A stretch of DNA of 64,000 nucleotides from Actinobacillus porcinus (GTDB taxonomy: Bacteria > Pseudomonadota > Gammaproteobacteria > Enterobacterales > Pasteurellaceae), in the NCBI RefSeq assembly GCF_901764995.1, contig NZ_CABFKI010000006.1:62001-126000 (forward strand), in the 5' to 3' direction. A program made the translations under genes and the position numbers. Under the pieces are notes generated by a model. The model was given only the letters and a program-made list of their open reading frames with translations. It had not been told where the DNA came from and did not search any database. Shown here in pieces: positions 50,767-59,032 of this stretch. Numbering within the stretch: position 1 is the stretch's first letter; every line of letters starts with the position of its first letter.

Positions 50767-50861
50767 GGTGGGATGGCCGAGCAGGCTGAAGGCGCTCCCC
50801 TGCTAAGGGAGTATAGGGTTCAAAAGCTCTATCGAGGGTTCGAATCCCTCTTCCACCGCCA
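50767..50861 (+). tRNA. tRNA-Ser (anticodon GCT)
   Basis: 95-base class II tRNA with encoded CCA. Acceptor arms GGTGGGA/TTCCACC, anticodon stem CTCCC/GGGAG with loop CTGCTAA, and a long variable arm. Confidence 0.97.
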
Positions 50862-50900
50862 TTTAGATGTATCACAATTTAATTTTTGAAATTTAATTCT

Positions 50901-50977
50901 GCACCCGTAGCTCAGCTGGATAGAGTACTCGGCTACGAACCGAGCGGTCAGAGGTTCGAATCCTCTCGGGTGCGCCA
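50901..50977 (+). tRNA. tRNA-Arg (anticodon ACG), copy 1
   Basis: 77-base tRNA with encoded CCA: acceptor GCACCCG/CGGGTGC, anticodon stem CTCGG/CCGAG around CTACGAA, T stem with AGAGG/CCTCT. A34 is the substrate of TadA. Confidence 0.97.
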
Positions 50978-51041
50978 TTTAAATCTTTTACTCTAGGGTT
51001 TAGATGTTGAGAATTAAAAATGAGAAAATTGAACACACAGG

Positions 51042-51118
51042 GCACCCGTAGCTCAGCTGGATAGAGTACTCGGCTACGAACCGAGCGGTCAAAGGTTCGA
51101 ATCCTTTCGGGTGCGCCA
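51042..51118 (+). tRNA. tRNA-Arg (anticodon ACG), copy 2
   Basis: Identical to copy 1 except for one pair in the T stem: AAAGG/CCTTT instead of AGAGG/CCTCT, so pairing is kept. The 64-bp spacer is unrelated to the first spacer. Confidence 0.97.
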
Positions 51119-51260
51119 TCTCTCTTTTATTTCCGATTTATTTTCCATTTTTTTCTTCTAAATCTATTTCTTATATTTGTCTCTTAACATTTTGCATTTT
51201 TAATAAATTCATTGCAAAATGACCGCACTTTTTTACTCATCAATAAAATCATTAATTAAG

Positions 51261-51866
51261 ATGTTAGATCAATCCATTATTAATCAATACGATGCCCTTA
51301 TTTTTGATATGGACGGTACACTGATCGATACCATGCCCAGCCACGCAAAAGCTTGGGAAAAAGTGGGAGCGCATTTAGGCTATCCTGTCAAAGGGGATGT
51401 GATGTATGAATTAGGTGGTGCGACAGTGCGCACTATCGCAACAGAAACTTGTCATCGTTATGGTATTCCCTTGGTGTTACTCGAAGAAGTCATTCGTTTA
51501 AAGCGACAATATGGCTTTGAAATGGTAAGAGAAAATGCTACCTTGCTGCCCGCTTTTGAGATTGTTAAACGTAATCTTGGTAAACGGGCCATGGCGCTGG
51601 GGACAGGTTCGCATGGTAATATGGTGAATATGTTGTTGGATAAATTTGATTTGCGCCAATATTTTAACGCCATTGTGGATGCCGATATGGTGACCACCCA
51701 CAAACCGCATCCTGAAACATTTTTAACCTGTGCTGAAAAATTAGGGATCTTACCGAGCCAATGTTTGGTATTTGAAGATGCGGATTTAGGCGTACAAGCA
51801 GCATTGAACGGTGGAATGGATGTGTTTGATGTAAGAACTCACGTATTAACAAGAGCGAATAAATAA
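51261..51866 (+). CDS. yqaB: HAD-family sugar phosphatase (YqaB / beta-phosphoglucomutase-like)
   Basis: 201 residues from ATG 51261; the earlier in-frame start (51219) lies in a USS and is less likely. HAD motif I FDMDGTLIDTMPSHAKAW (nucleophile and acid/base aspartates), motif II TGSH, and motif III/IV KPHPETF and FEDADLGVQAA. Probably a fructose-1-phosphate or related phosphosugar phosphatase. It is coupled to the acetyltransferase gene (TAATG) and then yqaA. Confidence 0.88.
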   Translation: MLDQSIINQYDALIFDMDGTLIDTMPSHAKAWEKVGAHLGYPVKGDVMYELGGATVRTIATETCHRYGIPLVLLEEVIRLKRQYGFEMVRENATLLPAFEIVKRNLGKRAMALGTGSHGNMVNMLLDKFDLRQYFNAIVDADMVTTHKPHPETFLTCAEKLGILPSQCLVFEDADLGVQAALNGGMDVFDVRTHVLTRANK

Positions 51867-52468
51867 TGAATGATTTAGAACGAATGAAAGCAGGGCTCGC
51901 GCACCAACCTTATCATCCCGAAATGTCGGCAGCCCGTTTGAAAATAAAAGAAATGTTGTTTGATTATAATCATGTTTTACGTCCGTCACAAAAAGCAGAA
52001 CGTACAGCGTTAATTAAACAGATTATTGGTAAAACAAAAAATCATCTCAAAATTAATTCGCCGTTTTTCTGCGATTATGGATTTCAAATAGAAGTGGGGG
52101 AGAATTTCTTTGCCAATTATGGCTGTACCATGCTAGACAGCGGTGGCATTCAAATTGGCGATAACGTGATGTTTGGCCCGAATGTGAGTTTGTATTCGGT
52201 TGAGCATCCGCTTCATCCTGAACTACGAAATGCCGAATGGGAACACGGACGAAAAATTACCATTGGCAATAATGTGTGGGTAAGCGGTAGCGTTACCATT
52301 ATTGGTGGCGTAACCATTGGGGACAACGTGGTTATCGGCGCCGGCGCGGTGGTGACAAGAGATATTCCGGCCAACAGCTTAGCCGTTGGCAATCCCTGTC
52401 GTGTATTGCGTGAGATCACGGATGCGGATCGCGAATTTTATTGTCGTACTTACCTTCAAAATGTTTGA
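51866..52468 (+). CDS. Maltose/galactoside O-acetyltransferase-like protein (Maa/LacA family)
   Basis: 200 residues: N-terminal Mac domain (MNDLERMKAGLAHQPYHPE), then left-handed beta-helix hexapeptide repeats (INSPFFCDYGFQIEVG, IGNNVWVSG, VTIGDNVVIGAG) with the catalytic histidine in SVEHPLHPELR. Acetyl-CoA-dependent acetylation of sugars, possibly detoxifying. It sits in frame-overlap between yqaB and yqaA, which in E. coli and, as I recall, H. influenzae are direct neighbours, so this gene looks inserted. No base-composition oddity was obvious. Confidence 0.9.
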   Translation: MNDLERMKAGLAHQPYHPEMSAARLKIKEMLFDYNHVLRPSQKAERTALIKQIIGKTKNHLKINSPFFCDYGFQIEVGENFFANYGCTMLDSGGIQIGDNVMFGPNVSLYSVEHPLHPELRNAEWEHGRKITIGNNVWVSGSVTIIGGVTIGDNVVIGAGAVVTRDIPANSLAVGNPCRVLREITDADREFYCRTYLQNV

Positions 52469-52937
52469 TTTTTTAATCGCACTTTGGGGCGAACATCAAT
52501 TATGGACGATGTTTCTGAGTGCATTTCTCAGTGCCACCGTATTACCGGGGAATTCAGAAATCGTTTTTCTTGGATTGAGTGCAAAGATTCAGCTATCGGC
52601 AAGCACTTATTTTTCCACGCCAATCCTTTGGTTGTTAGCGGTGGCCACATTAGGAAATACTTTGGGCAGCATCACTACTTACTGGTTAGGACGCTGGTGC
52701 CCGTCCCCTGAAATGAACAATCCAAATGCGAAAGTGCGGTGGGTTTTCAAGCAATTTCATCGCTATGGGCTTTGGGTTTTATTATTGAGTTGGCTGCCTG
52801 TCGTGGGGGATTTATGTTGTGCCGCAGCCGGTTGGTTACGCCTAAATAGCTTACAATCGTTATTTTTTATCCTGATTGGGAAATTTTTCCGATATTTATT
52901 TTTACTCTATATGGTAATTGGCTACACTTTTTTGTAA
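52461..52937 (+). CDS. yqaA: YqaA-family membrane protein (DedA/VTT-like)
   Basis: 158 residues from ATG 52461 (the frame is open earlier inside the acetyltransferase gene). VTT/SNARE-associated-like fold: ATVLPGNSEIVFLGLSA, LGNTLGSITTYWLGR and the re-entrant-type LLLSWLPVVGDLCCAAAGWLR. Possibly lipid or solute handling, function unknown. It overlaps the upstream stop by eight bases. Confidence 0.85.
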   Translation: MFDFLIALWGEHQLWTMFLSAFLSATVLPGNSEIVFLGLSAKIQLSASTYFSTPILWLLAVATLGNTLGSITTYWLGRWCPSPEMNNPNAKVRWVFKQFHRYGLWVLLLSWLPVVGDLCCAAAGWLRLNSLQSLFFILIGKFFRYLFLLYMVIGYTFL

Positions 52938-53136
52938 TGAAAGGATACAATACACGCAATCGTTTTCCTACGATTAGACGGTAAAAAAACGCCCTATTTC
53001 TAACGAAACAGGGCGATAAATATAACCTAAGGAACCAATTTTTTTATTATTAATTGCAACAGCAAGTTGCTTGTATTCTAAGACTTGTTTATTTTCAGAA
53101 AGTTCAAAAATAATTTCATTTTTTTAAGGAATTTTT
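52938..53136 (+). promoter_or_regulatory. luxS-purT promoter, PurR-like operator and leader
   Basis: A putative -10 TACAAT is at 52946-52951. ACGCAATCGTTTTCCT at 52954-52969 matches the PurR consensus at 14 of 16 positions and overlaps the likely transcription start. Hairpin CGCCCTATTTC/GAAACAGGGCG lies at 52990-53015 (one A-C mismatch) and a small GCAAC/GTTGC hairpin near 53060. The leader is about 170 nt. Confidence 0.65.
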
Positions 53137-53640
53137 ATGCCATTACTTGATAGCTTCAAAGTTGACCACACCAAAATGACAGCACCCGCTGTTCGAATCG
53201 CAAAAACCATGACAACCCCAAAAGGGGATTTATTAACCATTTTCGACTTGCGTTTTTGCGTGCCAAATAAAGAAATTTTATCGCCAAAGGGAATTCATAC
53301 CCTTGAGCATTTGTTTGCAGGATTTATGCGAGACCACTTAAATAGCGATACGGTAGAAATCATTGATATTTCACCAATGGGCTGTCGAACCGGGTTTTAT
53401 ATGTCTCTAATTGGTTCACCGAGTGAGCAGCAAGTTGCCGATGCTTGGACGGCTTCTATGCACGATGTACTTGCCGTAAAAGATCAAAGCAGTATCCCGG
53501 AACTCAATCTTTACCAATGTGGCACTTATACGGAACATTCCCTTGAAGATGCGCATGCCACCGCACAAAATGTGTTGGCGCGTGGCGTTGGCATTAATAA
53601 AAATGAAGATTTAGCTTTAGATGACTCTCTACTTAAATAA
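53137..53640 (+). CDS. luxS: S-ribosylhomocysteine lyase LuxS
   Basis: Splits S-ribosylhomocysteine to homocysteine and DPD, the precursor of autoinducer 2. 167 residues; metal ligands H54 and H58 (HTLEH) and C128 (YQCGTY), with catalytic E57 and C83. It is 11 bp upstream of purT with an AAGGAA ribosome-binding site for each, so the two form an operon. Homocysteine recycling connects to methionine and one-carbon metabolism, which makes a purine partner reasonable. Confidence 0.97.
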   Translation: MPLLDSFKVDHTKMTAPAVRIAKTMTTPKGDLLTIFDLRFCVPNKEILSPKGIHTLEHLFAGFMRDHLNSDTVEIIDISPMGCRTGFYMSLIGSPSEQQVADAWTASMHDVLAVKDQSSIPELNLYQCGTYTEHSLEDAHATAQNVLARGVGINKNEDLALDDSLLK

Positions 53641-53651
53641 GGAATAACAAG

Positions 53652-54833
53652 ATGACAAAAATTGGCACCGCACTAACATCAAAAGCAACCAAAGTAATGT
53701 TGTTGGGTTCTGGTGAATTAGGTAAAGAAGTCGCAATCGAATTAATGCGCTTAGGCGTTGAAGTGATTGCCGTGGATCGTTATGAAAACGCGCCGGCACA
53801 ACAAGTTGCGCATCGTGCTTATACCATTTCCATGTTGGACGGCGATGCGTTACGCGCATTAGTGGAAAAAGAAAAGCCGGATTATATTGTGCCCGAAGTG
53901 GAAGCCATTGCGACAGAGACTTTAGTTGAATTAGAGCAAGAAGGCTTTACGGTGGTACCAACGGCAAAAGCCACGAAATTAACCATGAACCGTGAAGGAA
54001 TTCGCCGTTTAGCCGCGGAAGAGTTGGGGTTACCCACTTCTAACTATGAATTTGTAGCGGATTTTGCCGGCTTTGAAAGTGCGGTGAAAAAAATTGGCGT
54101 TCCTTGTGTGGTGAAACCCATTATGTCCTCATCAGGTCATGGACAGTCGGTGATTAAGTCTTTTGATGAGATTCAAAAAGCATGGGATTATGCACAAGAA
54201 GGAGGTCGCGCAGGCGCAGGTCGCGTGATTGTGGAAGGTTTTGTCAAATTTGATTATGAAATCACCTTGCTGACCGTGCGTCATATTGGCGGAACCTCAT
54301 TCCTTGCGCCAATTGGTCATCGTCAAGAAAATGGCGATTATCGCGAATCATGGCAACCGCAAGCAATGTCTGAAGTAGCATTGAAAAAAGCCCAAGAGAT
54401 CGCAGAAAAAATTACCGGCGCATTAGGTGGCCGCGGCATTTTCGGGGTAGAAATGTTTGTGCGTGGCGATGACGTGATTTTCAACGAAGTATCGCCACGT
54501 CCGCATGATACGGGAATGGTGACGCTCATTTCGCAAGAGCTTTCTGAATTTGCTTTACACGCTCGCGCCATTTTAGGCTTGCCAATCCCTACCATCAACT
54601 TAATTGGCCCTGCCGCAAGTAAAGCCGTGGTGGTGGAAGGTAAGTCGAATCAAGTACAATTCGGCAATTTGGCTGAAGTATTGGCGGAGCCTAACACAGA
54701 TCTGCGCATTTTCGGCAAAGGCGAAGTGGACGGACACCGCCGCATGGCAGTGATTTTAAGCCGTGACATTTCGGTGGAAAAAGCCTTAGAAAAAGCGTTA
54801 CGTGCTTATGATAAGTTAGATATTACGCTTTAA
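53652..54833 (+). CDS. purT: Formate-dependent phosphoribosylglycinamide formyltransferase PurT
   Basis: ATP-grasp enzyme that formylates GAR using formate and ATP, an alternative to PurN. 393 residues; the [17 protein letters not shown] loop, [11 protein letters not shown]-grasp [11 protein letters not shown] and the metal-binding [13 protein letters not shown] motif are clear. Cotranscribed with luxS. Terminated by an inverted USS pair shared with the convergent hemN. Confidence 0.97.
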   Translation: MTKIGTALTSKATKVMLLGSGELGKEVAIELMRLGVEVIAVDRYENAPAQQVAHRAYTISMLDGDALRALVEKEKPDYIVPEVEAIATETLVELEQEGFTVVPTAKATKLTMNREGIRRLAAEELGLPTSNYEFVADFAGFESAVKKIGVPCVVKPIMSSSGHGQSVIKSFDEIQKAWDYAQEGGRAGAGRVIVEGFVKFDYEITLLTVRHIGGTSFLAPIGHRQENGDYRESWQPQAMSEVALKKAQEIAEKITGALGGRGIFGVEMFVRGDDVIFNEVSPRPHDTGMVTLISQELSEFALHARAILGLPIPTINLIGPAASKAVVVEGKSNQVQFGNLAEVLAEPNTDLRIFGKGEVDGHRRMAVILSRDISVEKALEKALRAYDKLDITL

Positions 54834-54845
54834 TAAATAGCTAAA

Positions 54846-54888
54846 AAAACAACCGCACTTTGATTCAATTAAAGTGCGGTTGTTTTTT
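54846..54888. terminator. Inverted USS pair, terminator for purT and hemN
   Basis: AACAACCGCACTTT and AAAGTGCGGTTGTT form a stem of about 14 bp around a short loop, with A-rich and T-rich flanks suited to both strands. Confidence 0.88.
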
Positions 54889-54901
54889 GTGAAGATTTTA
54901 A

Positions 54902-56269
54902 TTAAATAATTCTCGAGAACTGTTGTCTTCTTGCGGCTTGTCGAGAATAGGTGTCAAAGCACAAACAGATATTACGAATTAATAATCGTCCTGACGGCGA
55001 GACAATAATCCCTTTATCATTTATTTCTAATAGTCCATCTTCCGCTAAGGGCTTGAGCAAGTCTAGATCTTCCGCAAAATGGGATTTGAAGTGAATGTTG
55101 TATTGTTTTTCAATTGCGCTGAAATCCAATTTAAAGTTGCAAATTAACGCTTTAATCACATCGCGGCGCAGGCAATCTTCTTGAGAGAGTTCAAGTCCTT
55201 TGTGTAACGCGATGCCGTGGCTGTCCACATCTGCATAATAGTGTTTCAATTCTTTTTGATTTTGGGCATAAGTGTCGCCTAATAAACTAATGGCGGACAC
55301 CCCTAAGCCCAGTAAATCACATTCTTCTTGTGTCGTATAGCCCTGGAAATTTCGGTGCAAAATACCTTTATCTTGTGCAATGGCGAGCTCATCGTCAGGT
55401 TTTGCAAAATGATCCATGCCGATAAATTTATAGCCTGCTTTGCCTAAGGTTTCGATGGTTTTCTCTAAAATGGTGAGTTTAGTTTGTGGTGCCGGAAGCT
55501 GTTCTTCTTTGATTTTTGCCTGACCGGCAAAACGGCTTGGTAAATGGGCATAGTTAAAGACACTTAATCGATCAGGATTAAGCTCAATGACTTTTTGCAA
55601 GGTAAACATAAAACTCTCTACATTTTGTAACGGTAATCCATAGATTAAATCTAAGTTAGTGGATTGGAAACCGAGTTCACGAGCTCGAATTAAGAGCTGG
55701 CGAATAAAGTCTTCATCTTGCTCACGATTTACCGCTTTTTGTACCTCTTTATTGAAATCTTGAACGCCCATACTAATGCGATTAAAACCAATATTTTTTA
55801 GATGTTCTAGCATGGACAGCTCGATTTCTCGTGGATCCATTTCAATGGAAACTTCTGCATTTTTGGCGATGTTGAAGTGATCTGTCAGCATTTTCATTAA
55901 ACGTGCTGACTGTTCTTCTGTTAAATAAGTCGGTGTACCACCGCCCCAGTGAATTTGGGTGACTAAACGGTTTTTAAATAAGTTTGCACGTGTGGTGATT
56001 TCTTTTTCTAAGAAGTCGAGATAAATATCTGCTTTGTGTTGGTGACGTGTGATGACTTTATTACAGCCGCAGAAATAACAAAGTTTATGGCAAAAAGGAA
56101 TATGGACATAGAGCGATAATGGACGCTCAGGGTAGCGCGCAGCGGCCGCTTTAAAATTTTCGTCAGTATAGTTTTCGTGGAATTCCAAGGCGGTAGGGTA
56201 AGAGGTATATCTTGGTCCTGATTGGTTATATTTTTGGATTAAATTTAGGTCAAAAGTGATATTGTTCAT
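54902..56269 (-). CDS. hemN: Oxygen-independent coproporphyrinogen III oxidase HemN
   Basis: Radical-SAM enzyme for anaerobic heme synthesis. 455 residues; the cluster is C60, C64, C67 with C69 following (CHKLCYFCGC), and GGGTPTYLTE and the C-terminal HemN domain with RLLIRNICLCFD are present. Length and motif fit true HemN rather than HemW. Useful to an organism that respires nitrite anaerobically (nrf operon). It may share an operon with the two genes upstream. Confidence 0.95.
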   Translation of the reverse strand: MNNITFDLNLIQKYNQSGPRYTSYPTALEFHENYTDENFKAAAARYPERPLSLYVHIPFCHKLCYFCGCNKVITRHQHKADIYLDFLEKEITTRANLFKNRLVTQIHWGGGTPTYLTEEQSARLMKMLTDHFNIAKNAEVSIEMDPREIELSMLEHLKNIGFNRISMGVQDFNKEVQKAVNREQDEDFIRQLLIRARELGFQSTNLDLIYGLPLQNVESFMFTLQKVIELNPDRLSVFNYAHLPSRFAGQAKIKEEQLPAPQTKLTILEKTIETLGKAGYKFIGMDHFAKPDDELAIAQDKGILHRNFQGYTTQEECDLLGLGVSAISLLGDTYAQNQKELKHYYADVDSHGIALHKGLELSQEDCLRRDVIKALICNFKLDFSAIEKQYNIHFKSHFAEDLDLLKPLAEDGLLEINDKGIIVSPSGRLLIRNICLCFDTYSRQAARRQQFSRII

Positions 56270-56352
56270 GGTTTTCTAGGTAATGAAGTGCGGTCAAGAT
56301 TTTTCATATTTTGTCTAGGGATAAGTGTTTGCTTATCCCCGAATGATAAGTT

Positions 56353-56784
56353 TTAGGCAATTTCTTTTAATAGCTGTAAAACTTCTTCTTTAATTTTTTC
56401 TTCTAATTCGACTTCCTTGCTTTCGCGGGCTAAATCGAGTTTCATTCGTTCATTTTTCTTTAAGGCTTTGCGTTCATCATGAGTGGGCATATCTTGCACT
56501 ACTTCATATAACGCCCACATGGCGGGATAGTCTTGTAGGCGTTTTTGCCCTAGTGGTTCAAGCAACATTCTTAAACGAATCACACCTTCCGAATGATTAC
56601 ATTCATTGCTTTGCATAGCGCGGGCAATAATTTCAATACTTTCTTTAATGCGTGTTATCCGCGCTTGTTTGGCTTGCTCAAACAACTGTTTTTGTTTGCG
56701 CAGTTGTGCGAATAGGTAAAGAGAATATGCCCCCATTGCCATGATAATCGCAATACCAAAAATGAGTAAAATTGTCGTCCACAT
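56353..56784 (-). CDS. DUF2489 family membrane-anchored protein
   Basis: 143 residues: one N-terminal helix (about 3-26) followed by a charged helical region. RIKESIEIIARAMQSNECNHSEGVIRL and the lysine/glutamate-rich C-terminus match DUF2489. Function is unknown. It sits six bases after yihI and is likely co-transcribed with it and hemN; this neighbourhood is common in gammaproteobacteria. Confidence 0.8.
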   Translation of the reverse strand: MWTTILLIFGIAIIMAMGAYSLYLFAQLRKQKQLFEQAKQARITRIKESIEIIARAMQSNECNHSEGVIRLRMLLEPLGQKRLQDYPAMWALYEVVQDMPTHDERKALKKNERMKLDLARESKEVELEEKIKEEVLQLLKEIA

Positions 56785-56790
56785 AAACAG

Positions 56791-57354
56791 TTATCTAAAT
56801 TGGTTAATATCAATTTTTTCAAAGGTGTTAAGCAGATCGTCCTCGCTTTCTTCATCTTCGATGCCAAGTTCATCCATTAATTGGGCAATGCGATCTAGGC
56901 ACTCATCCACAAATTTTTGATCTGCAGCACTAATAGTTTTACCGGCATCAAGTTGATCAAGTAAGTCATTCAAACATTCATTGTTTTCTAACTGCTCAAG
57001 CTCTAACTCAGGCGAAAGTGCGGTGGGTTTGGTGTCTAATTTAACCGGTTGAATAAACTGCCCTTTTTCAGGTTTATTGACAAATTCAACGATTAAAGGC
57101 ACTTTTTTACGGCTTCCAATCCGTGGATCTTTTTTCTCCGTCAGTTGGGTGTTTTTTTGTGCATCGCTTGCGCTATGGCGAGAACCTGAGGTGAGACCTT
57201 TGTGTTTACGCTTGCGCTTTTCTTCTCGCGCCTTGGCATCGAGCTCATAGCGAGAGAGTTTTTTCCCTGAAAGTGGTTTGTTTTCAGGTTTTTTATCAGC
57301 CTTACGAGTGGGCATGATATCGGTAAGACGGCGTGATTTTTTTTGTCTAGACAT
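56791..57354 (-). CDS. yihI: Der GTPase-activating protein YihI
   Basis: 187 residues. A lysine/arginine-rich disordered N-terminus ([35 protein letters not shown]) is followed by an acidic C-terminal helical part ([33 protein letters not shown]). YihI binds and stimulates the ribosome-assembly GTPase Der. Longer than the E. coli protein by about 20 residues. Confidence 0.9.
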   Translation of the reverse strand: MSRQKKSRRLTDIMPTRKADKKPENKPLSGKKLSRYELDAKAREEKRKRKHKGLTSGSRHSASDAQKNTQLTEKKDPRIGSRKKVPLIVEFVNKPEKGQFIQPVKLDTKPTALSPELELEQLENNECLNDLLDQLDAGKTISAADQKFVDECLDRIAQLMDELGIEDEESEDDLLNTFEKIDINQFR

Positions 57355-57473
57355 AGGATTTAATAAAGTATGGTTTAAATAAAGTTGAGAGATTGTACCA
57401 TAAAAATGCTGAAAATTATGAAAGCGATATACAATCTTGTAAGATTAAATCGGATAAAAAATGATATTTTCAC

Positions 57474-57721
57474 TTTACAATGGCGTTTAAAGTCAGTATC
57501 ATACCGCCCTATTTTGTGGGCAACCACAAATTTGATGGTGCTTGCCAATCAAGCCCCGTCCAAGACCGTAGGAGAAAATCCTTGATTTTCTTAATCGCCT
57601 ACGTAGATGGTGAACAGAAAAAGAATTTTCTGCTTCTGTACACCGAAGTCGTCCTAGTACGCTGTTTGTATTAGGTAATTTAATTCCGAGAAATCGGAGT
57701 GTATTCAGGAGCTAAAAGCCA
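57474..57721 (+). promoter_or_regulatory. rplJL promoter and L10-binding leader
   Basis: TTTACA (57474-57479) and TATCAT (57497-57502), spacing 17 bp, form a promoter. The 200-nt leader (from about 57510) contains a GTCCAAGACCGTAGGAGAAA stretch and downstream GCCTACG and AGTCGTCCTAGTACG segments typical of the L10 leader, where L10-(L7/L12)4 binds and represses translation. Identification is by position and sequence resemblance. Confidence 0.7.
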
Positions 57722-58213
57722 ATGGCATTAAATCTTCAAGACAAACAAGCAATTGTTGCTGAAGTAAATGAAGCAGCCAAAGGTGCCCTTTCAGCTGTAA
57801 TCGCGGATTCTCGCGGTGTAACAGTTGATAAAATGACTGATTTACGTAAAGCAGCTCGTGAAGCTGGCGTTTCAATGCGCGTAGTTCGTAATACTTTATT
57901 ACGCCGTGCAGTTGAAGGTACAGAATTCGAATGCTTAAAAGATACGTTTACCGGTCCAACTCTTATTGCATTCTCAAATGAACACCCGGGTGCAGCAGCA
58001 CGTTTGTTCACTGAGTTCGCAAAAGCAAACAAAGAGTTTGAAATTAAAGGTGCAGCCTTTGAAGGTAAAATCCAAGATGTTGCATTCTTGGCAACGTTAC
58101 CAACTTACGAAGAAGCGATTGCACGTTTAATGGGTACAATGAAAGAAGCTGCGGCAGGCAAACTTGTTCGCACTTTTGCAGCATTACGCGACAAATTACA
58201 AGAAGCTGCTTAA
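57722..58213 (+). CDS. rplJ: 50S ribosomal protein L10
   Basis: 163 residues: [23 protein letters not shown] and the [27 protein letters not shown]-binding part, ending with the C-terminal helix that binds L7/L12 dimers. Autoregulates through its leader. Confidence 0.98.
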   Translation: MALNLQDKQAIVAEVNEAAKGALSAVIADSRGVTVDKMTDLRKAAREAGVSMRVVRNTLLRRAVEGTEFECLKDTFTGPTLIAFSNEHPGAAARLFTEFAKANKEFEIKGAAFEGKIQDVAFLATLPTYEEAIARLMGTMKEAAAGKLVRTFAALRDKLQEAA

Positions 58214-58270
58214 TTTCAAGCAAGAACTTCTTAACTCGTTTAACTTTATTTACATTAGGAATTGATTGTT

Positions 58271-58639
58271 ATGTCATTAACTAACGAACAAATCATTGAA
58301 GCGATTGCTTCTAAATCAGTATCAGAAATCGTTGAATTAATCGCAGCGATGGAAGAAAAATTCGGCGTTTCAGCAGCGGCAGCAGTAGCAGCAGCTCCGG
58401 CAGCAGGCGCAGCGGCAGCAGAAGAAAAAACTGAATTCGATGTAGTATTAGCAGACGCTGGTGCGAACAAAGTAGCTGTAATCAAAGCAGTACGTGGTGC
58501 AACAGGTTTAGGCTTAAAAGAAGCTAAAGACTTAGTTGAATCTGCTCCGGCTAACTTAAAAGAAGGCATCTCTAAAGCTGAAGCTGAAGCATTGAAAAAA
58601 GAATTAGAAGAAGCTGGCGCGAAAGTAGAAATCAAATAA
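58271..58639 (+). CDS. rplL: 50S ribosomal protein L7/L12
   Basis: 122 residues starting [20 protein letters not shown] at ATG 58271 (an earlier in-frame start is not used). Alanine-rich hinge, then the C-terminal domain [24 protein letters not shown] that recruits translation factors. Codons are extremely biased, as expected for a very highly expressed gene. Confidence 0.98.
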   Translation: MSLTNEQIIEAIASKSVSEIVELIAAMEEKFGVSAAAAVAAAPAAGAAAAEEKTEFDVVLADAGANKVAVIKAVRGATGLGLKEAKDLVESAPANLKEGISKAEAEALKKELEEAGAKVEIK

Positions 58640-58674
58640 TTTTGATTTTGAACCCACTTTTCGAAGTTCAAGAG

Positions 58675-58701
58675 ACCCCGATGGTAACATCGGGGTTTTT
58701 G
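58675..58701 (+). terminator. rplL terminator/attenuator
   Basis: ACCCCGATG and CATCGGGGT form a 9-bp stem with loop GTAA, followed by TTTTTGTTT. In E. coli a partial attenuator sits at this place, letting about one in five transcripts reach rpoB. Confidence 0.9.
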
Positions 58702-58724
58702 TTTATATAATGCCTAAGGAATGA

Positions 58725-58753
58725 TTGCCAAAGTCCTCACAAAATACTATAAT
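58725..58753 (+). promoter_or_regulatory. Promoter between rplL and rpoB
   Basis: TTGCCA (58725-58730) and a perfect TATAAT (58748-58753) with 17-bp spacing. Transcription would start near 58760. Confidence 0.65.
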
Positions 58754-58776
58754 GCAAAACCATTTTTAAAAAATGC

Positions 58777-58806
58777 AGCTGGCAGTGAAAATCTGTCAGC
58801 TTTTTG
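58777..58806 (+). terminator. Second terminator-like hairpin before rpoB
   Basis: AGCTGGCAG (58777-58785) and CTGTCAGCT (58793-58801) form a 9-bp stem with one G-U pair and a 7-base loop, followed by TTTTT. It lies only about 17 nt after the predicted start site, so a transcript of about 45 nt or attenuation of rpoBC is possible. Confidence 0.65.
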
Positions 58807-59032
58807 TGTTGTTTAGCAATACAAAAATACTCACCGTTTTATTGCATAAAAATTAAGTTAAATCAGTCTGTTAGCTTAATGCAATCCGCTCATCAGAAGT
58901 AAGGTTCAGAGTGCGGGATCTGGAAACGGGTTCAAACATTGATTTGAAAAATACATGAGAATTTAACCGCACTTGTATGTCGGTGTATTTTTCATTTCAA
59001 CTCGGTCTCACTAAAAATTACAGGGAAAACCA
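58807..59032 (+). other. rpoB leader
   Basis: 226 bp without a gene before rpoB. One reverse-orientation USS (about 58964) is present; no clear structure was found otherwise. Confidence 0.5.

Noticed and set aside
52985..53016. Hairpin with preceding A-run between yqaA and luxS as a terminator
   Set aside because: On the plus strand no T-run follows, and on the minus strand no gene needs it. It is kept as part of the luxS leader.
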